Positions 1 through 9,686 of a DNA stretch of 64,000 nucleotides are shown here, one piece after another. The first letter of the stretch is position 1; the number at the start of each line of letters is the position of its first letter. The notes below the pieces were generated by a model that was given only the letters and a program-made list of their open reading frames with translations, did no database searches and had not been told where the DNA came from. The stretch is from Pedobacter paludis (lineage in GTDB: Bacteria; Bacteroidota; Bacteroidia; Sphingobacteriales; Sphingobacteriaceae), in contig NZ_QGNY01000003.1 of assembly GCF_003173575.1 (NCBI RefSeq), forward strand, positions 434,001 through 498,000, given 5' to 3'. The position numbers and the translations under genes were made by a program.

Positions 1-1
1 T

Positions 2-469
2 GAATATGAGCTAGATGACACCTTTTTTAATGCTTTTGAGTATTCGTTAATCAAAAGTGGAAATTTGAAAGTAGACCTGGAACTTGAGAAACAAGAGACC
101 ATGATGCTTTTAAAATTCAAAGTAATTGGAACAGTAAATTTAGATTGCGATAAATGCTTATCTGAATTTCCGCTACCAATAAATTTGTACGAAAGACAGA
201 TTGTAAAGTTTGCAGAAGCTGAACTGGAAAGCGATGACGATGAAATTATCTCGTTAAGCCGTAAAGAAACTTCAATTGACATATCAGGTCCTTTATACGA
301 AATGATTAACGTAGCGGTGCCTTATATAAAAAACTGTGAGCAAGCTGATAAAGATTGTGATCAGGAAATGATTGATCGTTTGGAGAAATTATCAATCGAC
401 AAACAGCACGAAGAAAATGAAGAAAATAGCGACCCACGTTGGGAAGCACTTAATAAGTTAAAAAAATAA
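2..469 (+). CDS. DUF177/YceD family protein, 5'-truncated by the window
   Basis: The reading frame is open from base 2 with no clear start, so the N-terminus lies outside the window; the TTG at 65 is an internal codon. The visible part has two Cys pairs (CDKC, and NCEQ...KDC further on) and an acidic C-terminus, as in YceD-like DUF177 proteins. In many bacteria this family sits directly before rpmF and has been linked to 23S rRNA accumulation. Here rpmF follows after 15 bases and then plsX and fabH, the classic order, so co-transcription is likely. The exact biochemical role is not visible in the sequence. Confidence 0.85.
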   Translation, partial: EYELDDTFFNAFEYSLIKSGNLKVDLELEKQETMMLLKFKVIGTVNLDCDKCLSEFPLPINLYERQIVKFAEAELESDDDEIISLSRKETSIDISGPLYEMINVAVPYIKNCEQADKDCDQEMIDRLEKLSIDKQHEENEENSDPRWEALNKLKK

Positions 470-484
470 TTAGATTATATACCA

Positions 485-676
485 ATGGCACATCCAAAAC
501 GGAAAATCTCGAAACAGAGAAAAAATAAAAGAAGAACGCACTATAAAGCTGTGACTCCTTCTTTGGCAACATGCTCGGCAACAGGTGCTATACACGTACC
601 TCACCGTGCTTACAACGTTGATGGTAACCTATACTATAACGGTAAATTGGTTATCGAAAATACTCAAATCGGGTAA
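485..676 (+). CDS. rpmF: 50S ribosomal protein L32
   Basis: A 63-residue, strongly basic protein beginning MAHPKRKISKQRKNKRRTH, the usual L32 N-terminus. L32 is a structural protein of the large ribosomal subunit. It has a single Cys (residue 30) and so lacks the four-Cys zinc ribbon found in some L32 forms. Its place between the DUF177 gene and plsX is the conserved bacterial arrangement that links ribosome and fatty-acid synthesis genes. Start and length fit the family. Confidence 0.97.
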   Translation: MAHPKRKISKQRKNKRRTHYKAVTPSLATCSATGAIHVPHRAYNVDGNLYYNGKLVIENTQIG

Positions 677-777
677 TTTTCTTAAAAAATTGTTTGTGTT
701 TTCAGCGGCTTTAGTCATACCTTAGTCAACTGAAAAATTCAGGATTACACCTGAACTAACACAAACAGATTTTTTCT

Positions 778-1716
778 ATGAAAATAGGCCTCGACATAAT
801 GGGCGGAGACTATGCTCCCAAAGCAATTGTTTTGGGAGCAATAGCAGCTCATCAATCGCTAAACGCTGGTGAACATTTAGTTCTTATCGGCGATACCGAA
901 CAGATTAAACCCATTCTAGCAGAAGAGGGCTTTAATCCGGATCATTTTGAATACGTTCATACTGATGAAGTAATTGGTATGGGCGAACACCCCACCAAAG
1001 CAATCGTTCAGAAACCAAAATCGAGCATAGCCGTTGGTTTTAATCTTTTAAAAGAAGGCAAAATCGATTCTTTCGCAAGTGCTGGCAACTCTGGTGCGAT
1101 GTTAGTTGGCGCTGTTTTTAGCGTTAAAACTATCCCGGGCATTATCCGCCCATGTTTATGTACAATACTTCCAAAAATTAAAGGTGGCACGGGTTTACTC
1201 CTGGATGTAGGTGCAAATGCGGATTGCAAACCTGATATTTTACTTCAATTTGGAGTTTTGGGAAGTTTATACGCAGAAAATTTATTACAAATAAATACCC
1301 CCAAAGTTGCGTTGATGAATATAGGTGAAGAAGATGAAAAAGGAAATATGCTAAGTATGGCTACCTTCCCTTTGATGAAAGAAACCAATCTATTTAATTT
1401 TGTAGGAAACGTAGAAGGCCGGGATTTGTTTAACGATAAAGCCGATGTTATTGTTTGTGATGGCTTTACAGGAAATGTAATGCTTAAACTAGCAGAGTCT
1501 TTTTATGTACTAACCATTAAAAAAGGATTAAAGGACGAATTTTTTGATCGTTTTAATTACGAACAATATGGAGGAAGTCCGGTTTTAGGTGTTAATGCTC
1601 CTGTGGTTATTGGCCATGGTATTTCTAGCCCATTAGCGGTTAAAAATATGGTGCTCCAATCTAGAGAGATGATTACTACCGGATTGGTAGAAAAAATTAG
1701 AATTGCATTTAAATAA
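778..1716 (+). CDS. plsX: Phosphate acyltransferase PlsX
   Basis: The 312-residue protein begins with the PlsX signature DIMGGDYAPKA and has the expected length. PlsX makes acyl-phosphate from acyl-ACP, the acyl donor for PlsY in phospholipid synthesis; it is a peripheral membrane enzyme. A 101-bp spacer separates it from rpmF, and fabH starts 9 bases after its stop, so plsX-fabH are almost certainly one transcript. No odd features seen. Confidence 0.96.
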   Translation: MKIGLDIMGGDYAPKAIVLGAIAAHQSLNAGEHLVLIGDTEQIKPILAEEGFNPDHFEYVHTDEVIGMGEHPTKAIVQKPKSSIAVGFNLLKEGKIDSFASAGNSGAMLVGAVFSVKTIPGIIRPCLCTILPKIKGGTGLLLDVGANADCKPDILLQFGVLGSLYAENLLQINTPKVALMNIGEEDEKGNMLSMATFPLMKETNLFNFVGNVEGRDLFNDKADVIVCDGFTGNVMLKLAESFYVLTIKKGLKDEFFDRFNYEQYGGSPVLGVNAPVVIGHGISSPLAVKNMVLQSREMITTGLVEKIRIAFK

Positions 1717-1725
1717 TTTATTAAA

Positions 1726-2721
1726 ATGAGTAAAATTCACGCTGCTATTACGGCAGTAAATGGTTACGTCCCAGACTATGTGCTTACAAACGCAGAGTTA
1801 GAAACCATGGTTGATACTTCGGATGAATGGATAACCAGCAGAACAGGAATTAAAGAACGTAGAATTTTAAAGGGCGAAGGTTTAGGCACTTCCGATATGG
1901 CAGTTCATGCAGTAAACGGCTTGCTTAAGAAGAGAGGTATTGATGCCAAGGAAATCGATTTAATTATCTTTTGCACCACCACTCCAGATTTCACTTTCCC
2001 TGCTACGGCAAATGTTTTAGCAGATAAGGTTGGGGCAACAAATGCCTGGGGTTACGATTTACAGGCGGCATGTTCTGGCTTTATATTCGGCCTATCAACA
2101 GGTGCTTCATTTATCGAATCGGGAAGACACAAAAAAGTGTTGGTTGTTGGTGGCGATAAAATGTCGTCAATTATCAATTACGAAGACCGTACAACCTGTA
2201 TCATTTTTGGCGATGGCTGCGGATGTGCTCTACTCGAGCCAAACGAAGAAGGTTTTGGTGTTTTAGATTCAATTTTAAGAACTGATGGTTCCGGAAGAGA
2301 TTTCTTGGGCATGAAAGCTGGTGGATCGGTAATGCCTGCCACACACGAAACAATTGATGCGAGATTGCATTATGCACACCAAGAAGGCCCAACCGTATTC
2401 AAATTTGCCGTTACCAATATGGCCGATGTAGCTGCAGAAATTATGGAACGCAATAGCCTAACCGCTGAAGACGTTGCCTGGCTGGTACCACATCAAGCAA
2501 ATAAACGCATTATTGATGCTACTGCAAACCGAATGGGTGTTACAACGGATAAAGTTATGATTAACATTGAACGTTATGGCAACACAACAAATGGAACCAT
2601 TCCTTTATGTTTATGGGAATGGGAGAGTAAGTTGAAAAAAGGTGATAACATTGTATTGGCTGCCTTTGGTGGTGGGTTTACATGGGGATCAATCTACCTT
2701 AAATGGGCTTACAATAGTTAG
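1726..2721 (+). CDS. fabH: 3-oxoacyl-ACP synthase III (KAS III)
   Basis: The 331-residue protein has the full KAS III triad: Cys116 in LQAACSGF, His in PHQANKRI and Asn in NTTNGTIPL. It condenses acetyl-CoA (or a branched acyl-CoA in organisms with iso-fatty acids) with malonyl-ACP to start fatty-acid synthesis. It follows plsX after 9 bases, and accB and accC lie downstream, so malonyl-CoA supply and chain initiation are encoded together. Primer preference cannot be read from the sequence, although Bacteroidota commonly make iso-branched acids. Confidence 0.96.
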   Translation: MSKIHAAITAVNGYVPDYVLTNAELETMVDTSDEWITSRTGIKERRILKGEGLGTSDMAVHAVNGLLKKRGIDAKEIDLIIFCTTTPDFTFPATANVLADKVGATNAWGYDLQAACSGFIFGLSTGASFIESGRHKKVLVVGGDKMSSIINYEDRTTCIIFGDGCGCALLEPNEEGFGVLDSILRTDGSGRDFLGMKAGGSVMPATHETIDARLHYAHQEGPTVFKFAVTNMADVAAEIMERNSLTAEDVAWLVPHQANKRIIDATANRMGVTTDKVMINIERYGNTTNGTIPLCLWEWESKLKKGDNIVLAAFGGGFTWGSIYLKWAYNS

Positions 2722-2867
2722 TTTTTTGGTTTGTTAGGTGGTAAGTTTTTTTAGAAAGCCTATCCAAACAACAACATCGAAAAAACTAAACAACCAAAAA
2801 ATTAAAACAAAAAAAGTATAACTTAGTTAATTCATTAACACTATTTTTTACATAACAAGCTTAAAAA

Positions 2868-3341
2868 ATGGATATCAAACAAATACAGGAACTGATTAAA
2901 TTTGTTTCTCGTTCTGGTGTAAACGAAGTTGCTATTGAGCAAGAAAACTTTAAAATCACCATTAAAACAAACCAGGCACCAACAGTTGTGCATGCTACAG
3001 TACCACAAGCGCCACTTGTACAGGCAGCAGCTCCGGTAGCTACAGCTCCAACAGCGCCAGTTCCAACTCCTGCTGTTCCAGCTGCAGAAGATACATCAAA
3101 CTACATTACAGTTAAATCGCCAATGATCGGTACTTTCTATCGCTCTGCAGGTCCGGATAAGCCAATGTTCGTTAATGTTGGAGATGAAATCGGTACTGGT
3201 AAAGTTGTTTGTATTATTGAGGCGATGAAACTTTTCAATGAAATTGAAAGTGAAGTTTCAGGTCGTATTGTTAAAATATTGGTTGATAATGCATCTCCTG
3301 TAGAATACGATCAACCGTTATTTTTAGTAGAACCTATCTAA
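2868..3341 (+). CDS. accB: Acetyl-CoA carboxylase biotin carboxyl carrier protein
   Basis: The 157-residue protein has an N-terminal dimerisation-like segment, an Ala/Pro/Val-rich flexible linker (about residues 37-75) and a C-terminal biotinyl domain with EAMKLFN, where Lys121 is the biotinylation site. It carries carboxybiotin between AccC and the carboxyltransferase in malonyl-CoA synthesis. A 146-bp spacer after fabH could hold a separate promoter, but none was clear. accC follows after 42 bases. Confidence 0.96.
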   Translation: MDIKQIQELIKFVSRSGVNEVAIEQENFKITIKTNQAPTVVHATVPQAPLVQAAAPVATAPTAPVPTPAVPAAEDTSNYITVKSPMIGTFYRSAGPDKPMFVNVGDEIGTGKVVCIIEAMKLFNEIESEVSGRIVKILVDNASPVEYDQPLFLVEPI

Positions 3342-3376
3342 TTAGCTAATTAACTAATTAGCCAATTAGCTAATTT
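3341..3376 (+). repeat. AT-rich self-complementary accB-accC spacer
   Basis: The spacer is built from repeats of ATTAGC and its complement GCTAAT, able to form alternative hairpins. It has no T-run and sits between co-oriented accB and accC, so it is more likely a neutral spacer or mRNA-processing structure than a terminator. Confidence 0.4.
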
Positions 3377-3383
3377 AAAATAT

Positions 3384-4727
3384 ATGTTTAAAAAAATACT
3401 AATTGCCAACAGGGGTGAAATCGCTTTGCGTATTATCCGTACCTGTAAGGAAATGGGCATCAAAACAGTTGCTGTTTACTCTACCGCAGATCGCGAAAGT
3501 TTACACGTACGTTTTGCTGATGAGGCTGTTTGTATTGGCCCCCCTCCTAGTAAAGATTCTTATTTAAATATTCCAAATATTATCTCAGCAGCAGAATTAA
3601 CTAATGCTGATGCCATTCACCCTGGTTACGGTTTCTTATCAGAGAACGCTAAATTTTCAAATATTTGCCGTGAGTATGGTATTAAATTTATTGGTGCAAC
3701 ACCTGAGCAAATTAACGGAATGGGCGATAAGGCTTCGGCTAAAGAAACCATGAAAACTGCAGGCGTACCTACAATTCCAGGTTCTGAAGGCTTATTAAAC
3801 AGCGTTAAAGAAGGAATTGCGATTGCCAATGAAATGGGCTATCCAGTTATTCTTAAAGCCACTGCCGGTGGTGGCGGTAGAGGGATGCGTGTAGTTTGGA
3901 AAGACGAAGATTTTGAAAACGCATGGGATAGTGCCCGTCAGGAATCTGGCGCAGCATTTGGTAATGATGGTTTATATTTAGAAAAATACATTGAAGATCC
4001 ACGCCACATTGAAATCCAGATTATTGGGGATCAATTTGGTAAAGCCTGCCATTTATCGGAACGCGATTGTTCCATTCAACGCCGTCACCAAAAGTTGGTT
4101 GAAGAATCTCCTTCTCCATTTATGACGGATGAACTGCGTGTTAGAATGGGTGAAGCTGCAATTAAAGGTGCAACAGCCGTAAATTATGAAGGTGCAGGTA
4201 CAATCGAATTTTTGGTTGATAAACACCGTAATTTCTACTTTATGGAAATGAATACCCGTATCCAGGTAGAACACCCAGTTACGGAAGAAGTAATCAATTT
4301 CGATTTAATTAAAGAACAGATTAAGGTTGCTGCAGGAATTCCAATTTCAGGCAAAAACTATTTCCCTGATATGCATGCGATTGAATGCCGTATAAATGCA
4401 GAAGATCCGGCAAACAACTTCCGTCCATCGCCAGGTAAAATTACTAATTTTCATTCTCCAGGTGGCCACGGCGTTCGGGTTGATACACATGTTTATGCAG
4501 GTTACCAAATTCCATCAAACTACGATTCGATGATTGCCAAGTTAATTTGCGTTGCTCAAACTCGTGAAGAGGCGATCTGCACAATGGAACGTGCCTTAGG
4601 CGAATTCGTAATTGAAGGTGTTAAAACAACCATTCCATTCCATTTACAATTGATGAAAGATCCGAACTTTAGAGCTGGAAATTTCACTACAAAGTTTATG
4701 GAGACATTCGAATTTATTGAAAAATAA
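3384..4727 (+). CDS. accC: Acetyl-CoA carboxylase, biotin carboxylase subunit
   Basis: The 447-residue protein opens with [16 protein letters not shown] and contains the ATP-grasp Gly-rich loop ([12 protein letters not shown]) and the [14 protein letters not shown] motif of biotin carboxylases. It carboxylates biotin on AccB using ATP and bicarbonate. The length is typical of stand-alone AccC rather than of longer acyl-CoA carboxylase alpha chains. A strong terminator follows at 4752, ending the cluster. Confidence 0.96.
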   Translation: MFKKILIANRGEIALRIIRTCKEMGIKTVAVYSTADRESLHVRFADEAVCIGPPPSKDSYLNIPNIISAAELTNADAIHPGYGFLSENAKFSNICREYGIKFIGATPEQINGMGDKASAKETMKTAGVPTIPGSEGLLNSVKEGIAIANEMGYPVILKATAGGGGRGMRVVWKDEDFENAWDSARQESGAAFGNDGLYLEKYIEDPRHIEIQIIGDQFGKACHLSERDCSIQRRHQKLVEESPSPFMTDELRVRMGEAAIKGATAVNYEGAGTIEFLVDKHRNFYFMEMNTRIQVEHPVTEEVINFDLIKEQIKVAAGIPISGKNYFPDMHAIECRINAEDPANNFRPSPGKITNFHSPGGHGVRVDTHVYAGYQIPSNYDSMIAKLICVAQTREEAICTMERALGEFVIEGVKTTIPFHLQLMKDPNFRAGNFTTKFMETFEFIEK

Positions 4728-4751
4728 AACAATAATTATATCTAGTAATAT

Positions 4752-4788
4752 GAAAGGCTGTTCAAATATACTGAACAGCCTTTTTTTA
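4752..4788 (+). terminator. Rho-independent terminator after accC
   Basis: A perfect 10-bp stem (AGGCTGTTCA with TGAACAGCCT) has a seven-base loop and is followed by at least seven T. It lies 27 bases after the accC stop. Confidence 0.9.
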
Positions 4789-4941
4789 TTGATCGGTTTC
4801 CAAATGACCTCTATAATATCGTGATTTATTAATACGGAAACTTCTCGATTATTTTTAATTGTTAAATAAAATCGACAAATAACAGCCTATCTTGTAGCGT
4901 TTTAACCATAGACCTCGTTTCTACATTAAAACCCTCGTATT

Positions 4942-6150
4942 ATGAAAAAAAATCTAATTAACGCACTAGTCCTTCTATTTGTTGTCGTATTATTTACTCA
5001 ATGTAAAAAGGATGAATATGAACTGATACAGATTGCAAAAATGATTTCTGTTAAAGAGATGAGAGCTTTACCTGTAGGAATAACCAAAGCGGTTCAGGCT
5101 AAAAAAACAGGAAAAATATACGTCTACAATGATTATCTTTTTATAAACGAACCTAATGAAGGTATTCATATTTATAACAATTCTAATCCGAGTGCACCTG
5201 TTAATGTAGGTTTTTTACAAATCCCAGGAAATGTAGACCTAGCCATCTACAACAACATTCTCTACGCCGACAATTTTATTGATTTACTTGCTTTTGATAT
5301 TTCCAACATGAATAATATTAAACAAGTTAAAAGAGTAACTGATGTTTTTCAGAAGGCGTTTTCAGTAGGTTCAGAAAAATATCTTTACATCTATAAAGAC
5401 ACGCTGGTAAAAAAGGAAACGTATAGAAAAGAGCTTATGTACGCCGATTCATATAATAATATTTCTAGCAGTAGCAGCCCTAGCGCCTCCGGACAGGGTG
5501 GTTCTATGGCCAGATTTACCATAATGAGCAACTATTTATATACGGTTGGCAATGTTGATTTGGGTTTATTTGATCTAAGAGTTGCTTCAGACCCATCATT
5601 TGTTAAAAAGATAAATTTGGGATGGGGCGTTGAAACAATATTTCCTTACGAGAACAAATTGTTTATCGGAACGAGTACCGGTATGCATATTTTTAGTGCA
5701 GCTGATCCTGCAAATCCTATCAAACTCTCTACTTATAGCCATGTTTTTGCCTGCGATCCCGTTGTTGTACAAGGAAAATATGCTTACGTTACTTTACGAA
5801 CCGGCAATAATTGCAGGCAGGCAAGTAACCAATTAGAAGTTGTAGATATTGAAGACCCAACAAAACCTAAACAGCTTTCCGTTTATCCAATGCAAAATCC
5901 ACATGGATTAAGCGTAAGTAACGATAATTTATTTCTTTGTGAAGGTAATTTTGGCTTAAAGAGTTTCAGCATTGATGATAATTACAAAATAAGCGATAAC
6001 CTGTTGCAACATCTTAACAATATTAAAAGTTTCGATGTAATTGCTGGCCCAAAATCTTTAATTGTAACCGGAGAAGATGGGATATATCAATTTAATTATA
6101 AAGATCCTAAAAATTTAAAGCAGTTAAGTGTAATCAAAGTGAAAATCTAG
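4942..6150 (+). CDS. LVIVD-repeat lipoprotein
   Basis: A 402-residue protein with a lipoprotein signal (hydrophobic segment, then FTQC near residue 21) and repeated beta-blade segments such as GIHIYNNSNPSAPVNVG and LEVVDIEDPTKPKQLSVY, typical of LVIVD proteins that fold as beta-propellers. It is likely anchored in an envelope membrane and exposed to the periplasm or surface. A Ser-rich stretch near residues 174-185 looks like a loop. It appears monocistronic, with hairpins on both sides. No substrate or partner can be named. Confidence 0.8.
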   Translation: MKKNLINALVLLFVVVLFTQCKKDEYELIQIAKMISVKEMRALPVGITKAVQAKKTGKIYVYNDYLFINEPNEGIHIYNNSNPSAPVNVGFLQIPGNVDLAIYNNILYADNFIDLLAFDISNMNNIKQVKRVTDVFQKAFSVGSEKYLYIYKDTLVKKETYRKELMYADSYNNISSSSSPSASGQGGSMARFTIMSNYLYTVGNVDLGLFDLRVASDPSFVKKINLGWGVETIFPYENKLFIGTSTGMHIFSAADPANPIKLSTYSHVFACDPVVVQGKYAYVTLRTGNNCRQASNQLEVVDIEDPTKPKQLSVYPMQNPHGLSVSNDNLFLCEGNFGLKSFSIDDNYKISDNLLQHLNNIKSFDVIAGPKSLIVTGEDGIYQFNYKDPKNLKQLSVIKVKI

Positions 6151-6288
6151 TTTATTATTTAACAGAACCGGAACGCTTTAATATTCAATTACTTTAAGCA
6201 TTAAATCTCTTAATTTGCTTATTGTTAAATTCTATTTTTAAAGCTATTTCTCATATTAATATAAACTATTTCTATATTTAACACGTAC

Positions 6289-6321
6289 ATACCATTCTAT
6301 TCATTTAGAATGGTATTTTTG
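6289..6321 (+). terminator. Hairpin terminator that also carries a -7-like element for tatC
   Basis: Stem TACCATTCT/AGAATGGTA (9 bp) is followed by a T-rich tract. The same bases give TATTTTTG at 6314-6321, matching the Bacteroidota -7 consensus TAnnTTTG, eight bases before the tatC ATG. It could end the upstream transcript and start the next; no good -33 TTTG was seen, so the promoter part is weak. Confidence 0.55.
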
Positions 6322-6329
6322 TTTTCAAC

Positions 6330-7211
6330 ATGAGCGACACTAAAAAATCATCCCTTTTAAAAGCGATCGGGAATAAAGGCACAACTTTAGAGGCAGAAAT
6401 GTCTTTTTTTGATCACCTAGACGTATTGCGTAAGCATTTAATTAGAGCAGTTATTGCAATTGGCGTATTCACCGGCATCGCTTTTTATTTCAATGAAGAA
6501 ATTTTAGACAAAGTAATTTTTGGTCCGAAAAAACCAGATTTTTGGACTTACCGCATGATGTGTAAACTGGTTGAACATTTTCCGTCACTTGGTAAGGATA
6601 TGTGCATTACCAAAATTAACGGTGAGATTATCAATACCGAAATGGCCGGACAGTTTAACCTTCAGTTAAATGTATGTGTAATGTGTGGTATTGTTGCGGG
6701 CTTTCCATATTTGCTTTGGGAAATTTGGCGCTTTATTAAGCCAGCATTGCATGAAAATGAACGTAAATCTGCCAGCGGATTTGTTTTTTTCGCATCAGTA
6801 CTTTTTATCATTGGTATTTTGTTTGGTTATTTTGTAGTTTGTCCATTATCGGTTAACTTTTTAACCGGATATACAGTAAGTGAAGAAATTAAGAACACTT
6901 TCACTGTTGATTCTTACTTGTCTTCAGTTTCTACTTTAACATTAGGAACAGGAATTATTTTTGAGCTTCCGGTAATCATCTTTATTCTTTCCAAATTAGG
7001 ATTAATGACACCTAAATTAATGCGGTCAAGCAGAAGGTATGCAGCGGTTATCATCTTAATTATTGCAGCTATCGTAACGCCTACACCGGATATTATGACC
7101 ATGTTAATTGTAGCAACTCCTCTGTTTTTACTTTATGAATTGAGTATTTTTGTGTCTGCTTACATCGAAAGAAAGAAGAAAAAAGATGAAGCGGCATTTT
7201 ACGCTAGCTAA
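6330..7211 (+). CDS. tatC: Sec-independent protein translocase TatC
   Basis: The 293-residue polytopic membrane protein has the TatC N-terminal MSFFDHLDVLRKHL motif after a short extension, then about six hydrophobic segments and a basic C-terminal tail (ERKKKKDE). TatC is the receptor of the twin-arginine pathway that exports folded proteins. No tatA/tatB gene lies next to it, so the partner is elsewhere. The isomerase gene follows 45 bases later on the same strand. Confidence 0.95.
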   Translation: MSDTKKSSLLKAIGNKGTTLEAEMSFFDHLDVLRKHLIRAVIAIGVFTGIAFYFNEEILDKVIFGPKKPDFWTYRMMCKLVEHFPSLGKDMCITKINGEIINTEMAGQFNLQLNVCVMCGIVAGFPYLLWEIWRFIKPALHENERKSASGFVFFASVLFIIGILFGYFVVCPLSVNFLTGYTVSEEIKNTFTVDSYLSSVSTLTLGTGIIFELPVIIFILSKLGLMTPKLMRSSRRYAAVIILIIAAIVTPTPDIMTMLIVATPLFLLYELSIFVSAYIERKKKKDEAAFYAS

Positions 7212-7256
7212 CAAAAACATTACGAATAGATTTCATAATTCTCTATAAATTTGGCA

Positions 7257-7694
7257 ATGTCTGATACAAAAATAAAAATTGCTATTGGTGCTGATCATGC
7301 AGGTTTTGATTATAAGGAGGTTTTAAAAAATTTCCTTAGTGATTATGAGGTTAAGGATTTTGGAACCTATACGCTTGATTCTGTAGATTATCCAGATTTT
7401 GCCCATCCTGTTGCTTCTGCAGTAGAAAGTGGAGAATTTGAGTACGGCATTTTACTTTGCGGATCTGCAAATGGTGTAGCCATTACAGCAAACAAGCATC
7501 AAAATATACGAGCAGGTTTATGCTGGGAAAACGAAGTTGCATCTTTAGTCCGCAAGCACAATAATGCCAATGTTTTATGCATTCCGGCAAGATTTGTATC
7601 AGAAGAACTTGCTAAAATGATTACAACAACTTTTTTAAACACTGCGTTTGAAGGCGGTCGTCATCAAAACAGGGTTGATAAGATATCTTGTTAG
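7257..7694 (+). CDS. rpiB: Ribose-5-phosphate isomerase B (RpiB/LacAB family)
   Basis: The 145-residue protein contains IGADHAGFDYKE near its start and a catalytic-type Cys in LLCGSANG, plus the later RAGLCW segment of RpiB. It interconverts ribose 5-phosphate and ribulose 5-phosphate. The ATG at 7257 is preferred over an in-frame TTG two codons earlier. The active-site loop reads CGSANG where many family members have CGTGNG. It lies between tatC and an M28 peptidase gene 31 bases downstream. Confidence 0.92.
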   Translation: MSDTKIKIAIGADHAGFDYKEVLKNFLSDYEVKDFGTYTLDSVDYPDFAHPVASAVESGEFEYGILLCGSANGVAITANKHQNIRAGLCWENEVASLVRKHNNANVLCIPARFVSEELAKMITTTFLNTAFEGGRHQNRVDKISC

Positions 7695-7725
7695 CAACAA
7701 CAAATCAACTAACTTTTTATAAAAA

Positions 7726-9363
7726 ATGAATAAAAAATTTCTAACCCTGGGCTTGGCATCTATACTTAGTGCTGGTTGCTTTGCTCAAATTAAACCGCTT
7801 GTAGCCAATAAGGATGCAATAAAGTTTGGTAAGGCAATTAATCCGGAAAATGCTTACAAGCATCTTTCTGTACTGGCATCTGATGCATACGAAGGTCGCG
7901 AAACCGGAAAAAAAGGCGCTTGGATGGCTGCAGATTATATCCGCGACTATTTTAAATCTTTGGGTTTAAAAGGACCGGTTGACGGGGGCTATTTTCAAAA
8001 AATCGATCTGGCAAATTATAGCGTAAGCGAAAGCATGTTCACCATTAATGGTCAACCAAAAGAAGCGTATAAAGATTTCGTTATTCCAAGTAATTCAGTT
8101 GGATTAAACGGCTTCACTTTTAGCTCTAATGATGTAGTTTTTGTTGGTTACGGTTTAACAAAAGATGGCTACAACGATTTCGAAGGCATTAATGTTGAAG
8201 GAAAAATAGTTTTAATGTTTGCTACTGGAGATCCAACGGCTAAAGCTGGCGATAAAGTAGATAGACGCCAGGCCATGATGGCTCGTGCAAGAAAGATGAC
8301 TTTCTTGGCTCAAAGCAAAGCAAAGGCAGTTATTTTAATCGATCCTAGTTTGGATAACATGACAGAAGACCGCAAAGCCTCGTACACTGCAGGATCTAAT
8401 GTGATGAAAACGCAGGAAAATATAGATCGGATGAAAAAGCAAAATCCTTTTACATCGATTTCCATTTCTACTGCTACAGCAAATGAAATTTTAAAAACAG
8501 CCAATACCTCGGTTGAAGCTGTACAGAAAAAAATTGCTGAAACGACTAAACCTGCTTCGCAAACTTTAAATGTTGCTGTTTCAGCTAGTGCAATGAAAAA
8601 AGAAACTCCAGTACGTTGCGAAAACGTGTTGGGATTTTTAGAAGGAACAGATCCTGTTTTAAAGAAAGAAGTCTTAGTTTTAACTGGCCACTACGACCAT
8701 ATTGGTATTACACCAGAAGTTGAAGGCCCAGACAAAATTAACAATGGGGCTGATGACGATGGATCTGGCACAACAGGCGTATTGTTAATGGCTAAAGCTT
8801 TTACTGACGCGAAGAAGGCTGGCAAAGGCTCAAAACGCAGCATTTTATTCATGACTGTAGTTGGAGAAGAGAAAGGACTTTGGGGCTCTGAATGGTACTC
8901 TGAGCATCCGGTGTTCCCCGTAGAAAATACAATTGCCGATTTAAATACGGATATGATTGGCCGTATTGGTGAAGAATATTTGGGCAAGCCAGATTCTGCA
9001 AACTATATATATTCAGTGGGTTCAAAAATGTTGAGCAGCGATTTGGCTACTTTACAAGATAGAGTTAATGCAACCTACACCAAAATGAAACTGGATTTTA
9101 AATATGATGATCCAAAAGATACAGAACGTATTTATTACCGTTCGGATCACTACAATTTTGCTAAACTGGGCATTCCAATCATTTTCTATTACGACGGTAT
9201 GTTACAACAAGATTATCATAGACCGGGTGATGAAATAAGCAAAATAAACTTTCCCTTATTGGCAAAAAGAGCACACCTAACTTATTATATTGCTTGGGAG
9301 TTGGCCAATCAGGCCAAACGTCCGGTAGTTGATATGGATGGTAAAGGAAATCCAAAGAAATAA
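7726..9363 (+). CDS. M28 family zinc peptidase, secreted
   Basis: The 545-residue protein has a signal peptide (MNKKFLTLGLASILSAGCFAQ), a protease-associated-like insert and the M28 metal-binding series TGHYDHIG, NNGADDDGSGT, VGEEKGLWGS and LNTDMIGR. Family members are co-catalytic di-zinc aminopeptidases. Export to the periplasm or outside is likely; the Cys near residue 18 could also make it a lipoprotein. A terminator follows at once. A second, shorter M28 enzyme is encoded at 54478-55617. Confidence 0.9.
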   Translation: MNKKFLTLGLASILSAGCFAQIKPLVANKDAIKFGKAINPENAYKHLSVLASDAYEGRETGKKGAWMAADYIRDYFKSLGLKGPVDGGYFQKIDLANYSVSESMFTINGQPKEAYKDFVIPSNSVGLNGFTFSSNDVVFVGYGLTKDGYNDFEGINVEGKIVLMFATGDPTAKAGDKVDRRQAMMARARKMTFLAQSKAKAVILIDPSLDNMTEDRKASYTAGSNVMKTQENIDRMKKQNPFTSISISTATANEILKTANTSVEAVQKKIAETTKPASQTLNVAVSASAMKKETPVRCENVLGFLEGTDPVLKKEVLVLTGHYDHIGITPEVEGPDKINNGADDDGSGTTGVLLMAKAFTDAKKAGKGSKRSILFMTVVGEEKGLWGSEWYSEHPVFPVENTIADLNTDMIGRIGEEYLGKPDSANYIYSVGSKMLSSDLATLQDRVNATYTKMKLDFKYDDPKDTERIYYRSDHYNFAKLGIPIIFYYDGMLQQDYHRPGDEISKINFPLLAKRAHLTYYIAWELANQAKRPVVDMDGKGNPKK

Positions 9364-9378
9364 AAAGTTAAAAAATTT

Positions 9379-9410
9379 AAGCCCCGACATTTCATCGGGG
9401 CTTTTGTTTT
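9379..9410 (+). terminator. Terminator after the M28 peptidase; copy 1 of a duplicated element
   Basis: Stem AAGCCCCGA/TCGGGGCTT with loop CATTTCA, followed by T-rich sequence. The first 27 bases are identical to the element at 10090-10116, so the same hairpin brackets the toxin-antitoxin pair. Confidence 0.9.
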
Positions 9411-9429
9411 ATCATCTTATCGTAATCCG

Positions 9430-9461
9430 TTTGACATATTAATTTTAAAATATTATTTTTG
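9430..9461 (+). promoter_or_regulatory. Candidate Bacteroidota-type promoter of the VapBC-like pair
   Basis: TTTG at 9430-9433 and TATTTTTG at 9454-9461 are separated by 20 bases, fitting the -33 TTTG / -7 TAnnTTTG pattern of Bacteroidota. The antitoxin ATG at 9477 lies 15 bases past the -7 element. Confidence 0.5.
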
Positions 9462-9476
9462 ATTAAATCAAAACTT

Positions 9477-9686
9477 ATGAGTCAAGCGCAAATTTTCGAA
9501 AAAATAAAGATGATACCTGTTGCTTACCAACAAGAAGTAGAAGATTTTATCGATTTTATTTTACAGAAAAAAACAAAAACAGAATCAGAGGAAAATAAAA
9601 AAAGAAAAATTGGTTTGCTTAAAGGAAAAATGAAAATGAGCCCCGATTTTGACGAACCTCTAAATGATTTTAAGGATTACATCTAG
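9477..9686 (+). CDS. DUF2281/VapB-like antitoxin
   Basis: A 69-residue protein starting MSQAQIFEKIKMIP, with helix EVEDFIDFILQKK, a Lys-rich middle and the C-terminal FDEPLNDFKDYI. This is the pattern of small DUF2281-type antitoxins paired with PIN toxins. The ATG at 9477 is preferred to the in-frame TTG at 9459, which lies inside the -7 promoter element. Its stop overlaps the toxin start by one base. The C-terminus closely resembles that of the partial antitoxin at the end of the window (FDEPLEDFKEYM). Confidence 0.8.
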   Translation: MSQAQIFEKIKMIPVAYQQEVEDFIDFILQKKTKTESEENKKRKIGLLKGKMKMSPDFDEPLNDFKDYI